The notes under the pieces were generated by a model that was not told where the DNA came from, searched no databases, and saw only the letters and a program-made list of their open reading frames with translations. Of a stretch of 32,213 bases of DNA, positions 31,810 through 32,213 are shown one piece after another (positions within the stretch are counted from its first letter, which is position 1; each line of letters begins with the position of its first letter). The translations under genes and the position numbers were made by a program. Source of the stretch: Deltaproteobacteria bacterium. Lineage in GTDB: Bacteria > Myxococcota_A > Polyangia > Polyangiales > JADJMO01. The DNA is taken from contig JACPFM010000054.1 in assembly GCA_016182965.1 (NCBI GenBank), positions 7,318 through 39,530 on the forward strand. Reading direction: 5' to 3'.

Positions 31810-32213
31810 CCTCGCGCTGTGCGCGGGAAAGGCGGGGAATGCGCGGAAGCGGAAAACTCGGCCGTCTGCAGCGGAGCGAGCGCGGGCGCTGGCGCGCTGC
31901 TGTGGCTGCGGAATCTAGCGAGTGCGAGCTCCGGCGATCGTCGACTCCGTCGGCACGTTCAACGTCGTCCGCAGGCGCGAAGACCGGCTGACGCTCGGAG
32001 GTCGACCAGATGAGATGAACCAGCAGAAGCGTGTCGCTATGGGCGCCGAGCATGCCCGGCATCGACCGGGGGCCCGGCGCCGGTTGCGTGCGCAGTGTGC
32101 GAGGAGCCCGCTTCAGCCTCATGATGGGACAGCCCGGCTGCGTCGCTCGGCTCCTCTCCACGGCTCCGGCTCCAGGCGTTGTCGGGCCCGGTGCGCTGAC
32201 CGCGCGAGGTACC
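31810..32213. other. Gene-free right end apart from the transposase remnant
   Basis: Apart from the remnant at 31957-32062 I see no convincing gene, RNA or terminator here. Open frames exist on the minus strand, but they lack start signals and recognisable motifs. Confidence 0.5.
31957..32062 (-). pseudogene. Probable remnant of a Y1 (IS200/RAYT-like) transposase N-terminus
   Basis: Starting at ATG 32062 on the minus strand, about 35 codons read PGMLGAHSDTLLLVHLIWST followed by SERQPVFAPADD. The VHLIWST..RQP piece resembles the first strand of the Y1_Tnp domain of IS200-type and REP-associated transposases. The HUH motif and catalytic Tyr are absent, and later codons lose the family pattern. 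The REP-like hairpins at 31757-31809 fit the same origin. The match is short, so the call is tentative. Confidence 0.45.

Noticed and set aside
31697..32161. N-terminal extension of the zinc-ribbon gene
   Set aside because: The frame is open, but it runs through the REP-like hairpins and a transposase-like fragment and shows no family pattern.

Overview
The window is GC-rich throughout, including third codon positions and most gaps. Its gene content points to a Gram-negative deltaproteobacterial lineage, most likely Myxococcota and perhaps close to Polyangiales. The reasons are the many lipoproteins with Asp/Ala/Pro-rich linkers after the lipobox, Cys-rich repeats of the form DCDGN..NGCE followed by a fibrinogen-like domain, a compact Tol-Pal locus, and large fused metalloenzymes. 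No rRNA, tRNA, CRISPR array or intact mobile element was seen. Family names come from recalled motifs, not from searches.

Layout. (1) 1-2861: the tail of an unrecognised gene, an out-of-frame response-regulator/diadenylate-cyclase remnant, a DUF3298-type lipoprotein and a small conserved cytoplasmic protein. (2) 2862-3230: a gene-free stretch with a 180-bp imperfect palindrome, two direct repeats 22 bp apart and a perfect 20-bp palindrome just before the next start. (3) 3231-8600: a 1466-residue fusion of two activator-type ATPase domains with a 2-hydroxyacyl-CoA dehydratase-like region, then a radical SAM protein. (4) 8682-12966: Pal, TolQ, TolR, a TolA/TonB-like protein and TolB, whose genes overlap or nearly touch, plus a small membrane protein. 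This is the cell-envelope energy-transducing system.

(5) 12998-20195, all on the minus strand, is the most interesting block. In transcription order it encodes a CCG-type Fe-S protein fused to a TVP38/TMEM64 membrane domain, two glycosyltransferases of the families seen in arsenosugar clusters (TIGR04282 and TIGR04283 types), a small membrane protein, a PqqD-like/radical SAM/ArsM fusion and an SLC13-type permease. The first four genes overlap or sit 1 nt apart, which suggests an operon. I read it as a probable organoarsenical (arsenosugar-like) biosynthesis operon in which the methylation and radical SAM steps are on one polypeptide. The substrate is inferred, not shown.

(6) 20458-24004: a Cys-rich repeat lipoprotein with a fibrinogen-like C-terminus, an ASCH-like protein and a small Asp-rich lipoprotein. 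(7) 24139-26625: an M20-family amidohydrolase and a frameshifted PAS-PAS-GAF sensor. (8) 26629-30719: a DUF4349-type lipoprotein with a barrel-like C-terminus, a small OB-like lipoprotein, a J-domain/TPR protein and a di-heme lipoprotein. (9) 30720-32213: a heptanucleotide repeat patch with a large hairpin, a zinc-ribbon membrane protein, two REP-like hairpins and a probable remnant of a Y1 (IS200/RAYT-like) transposase.
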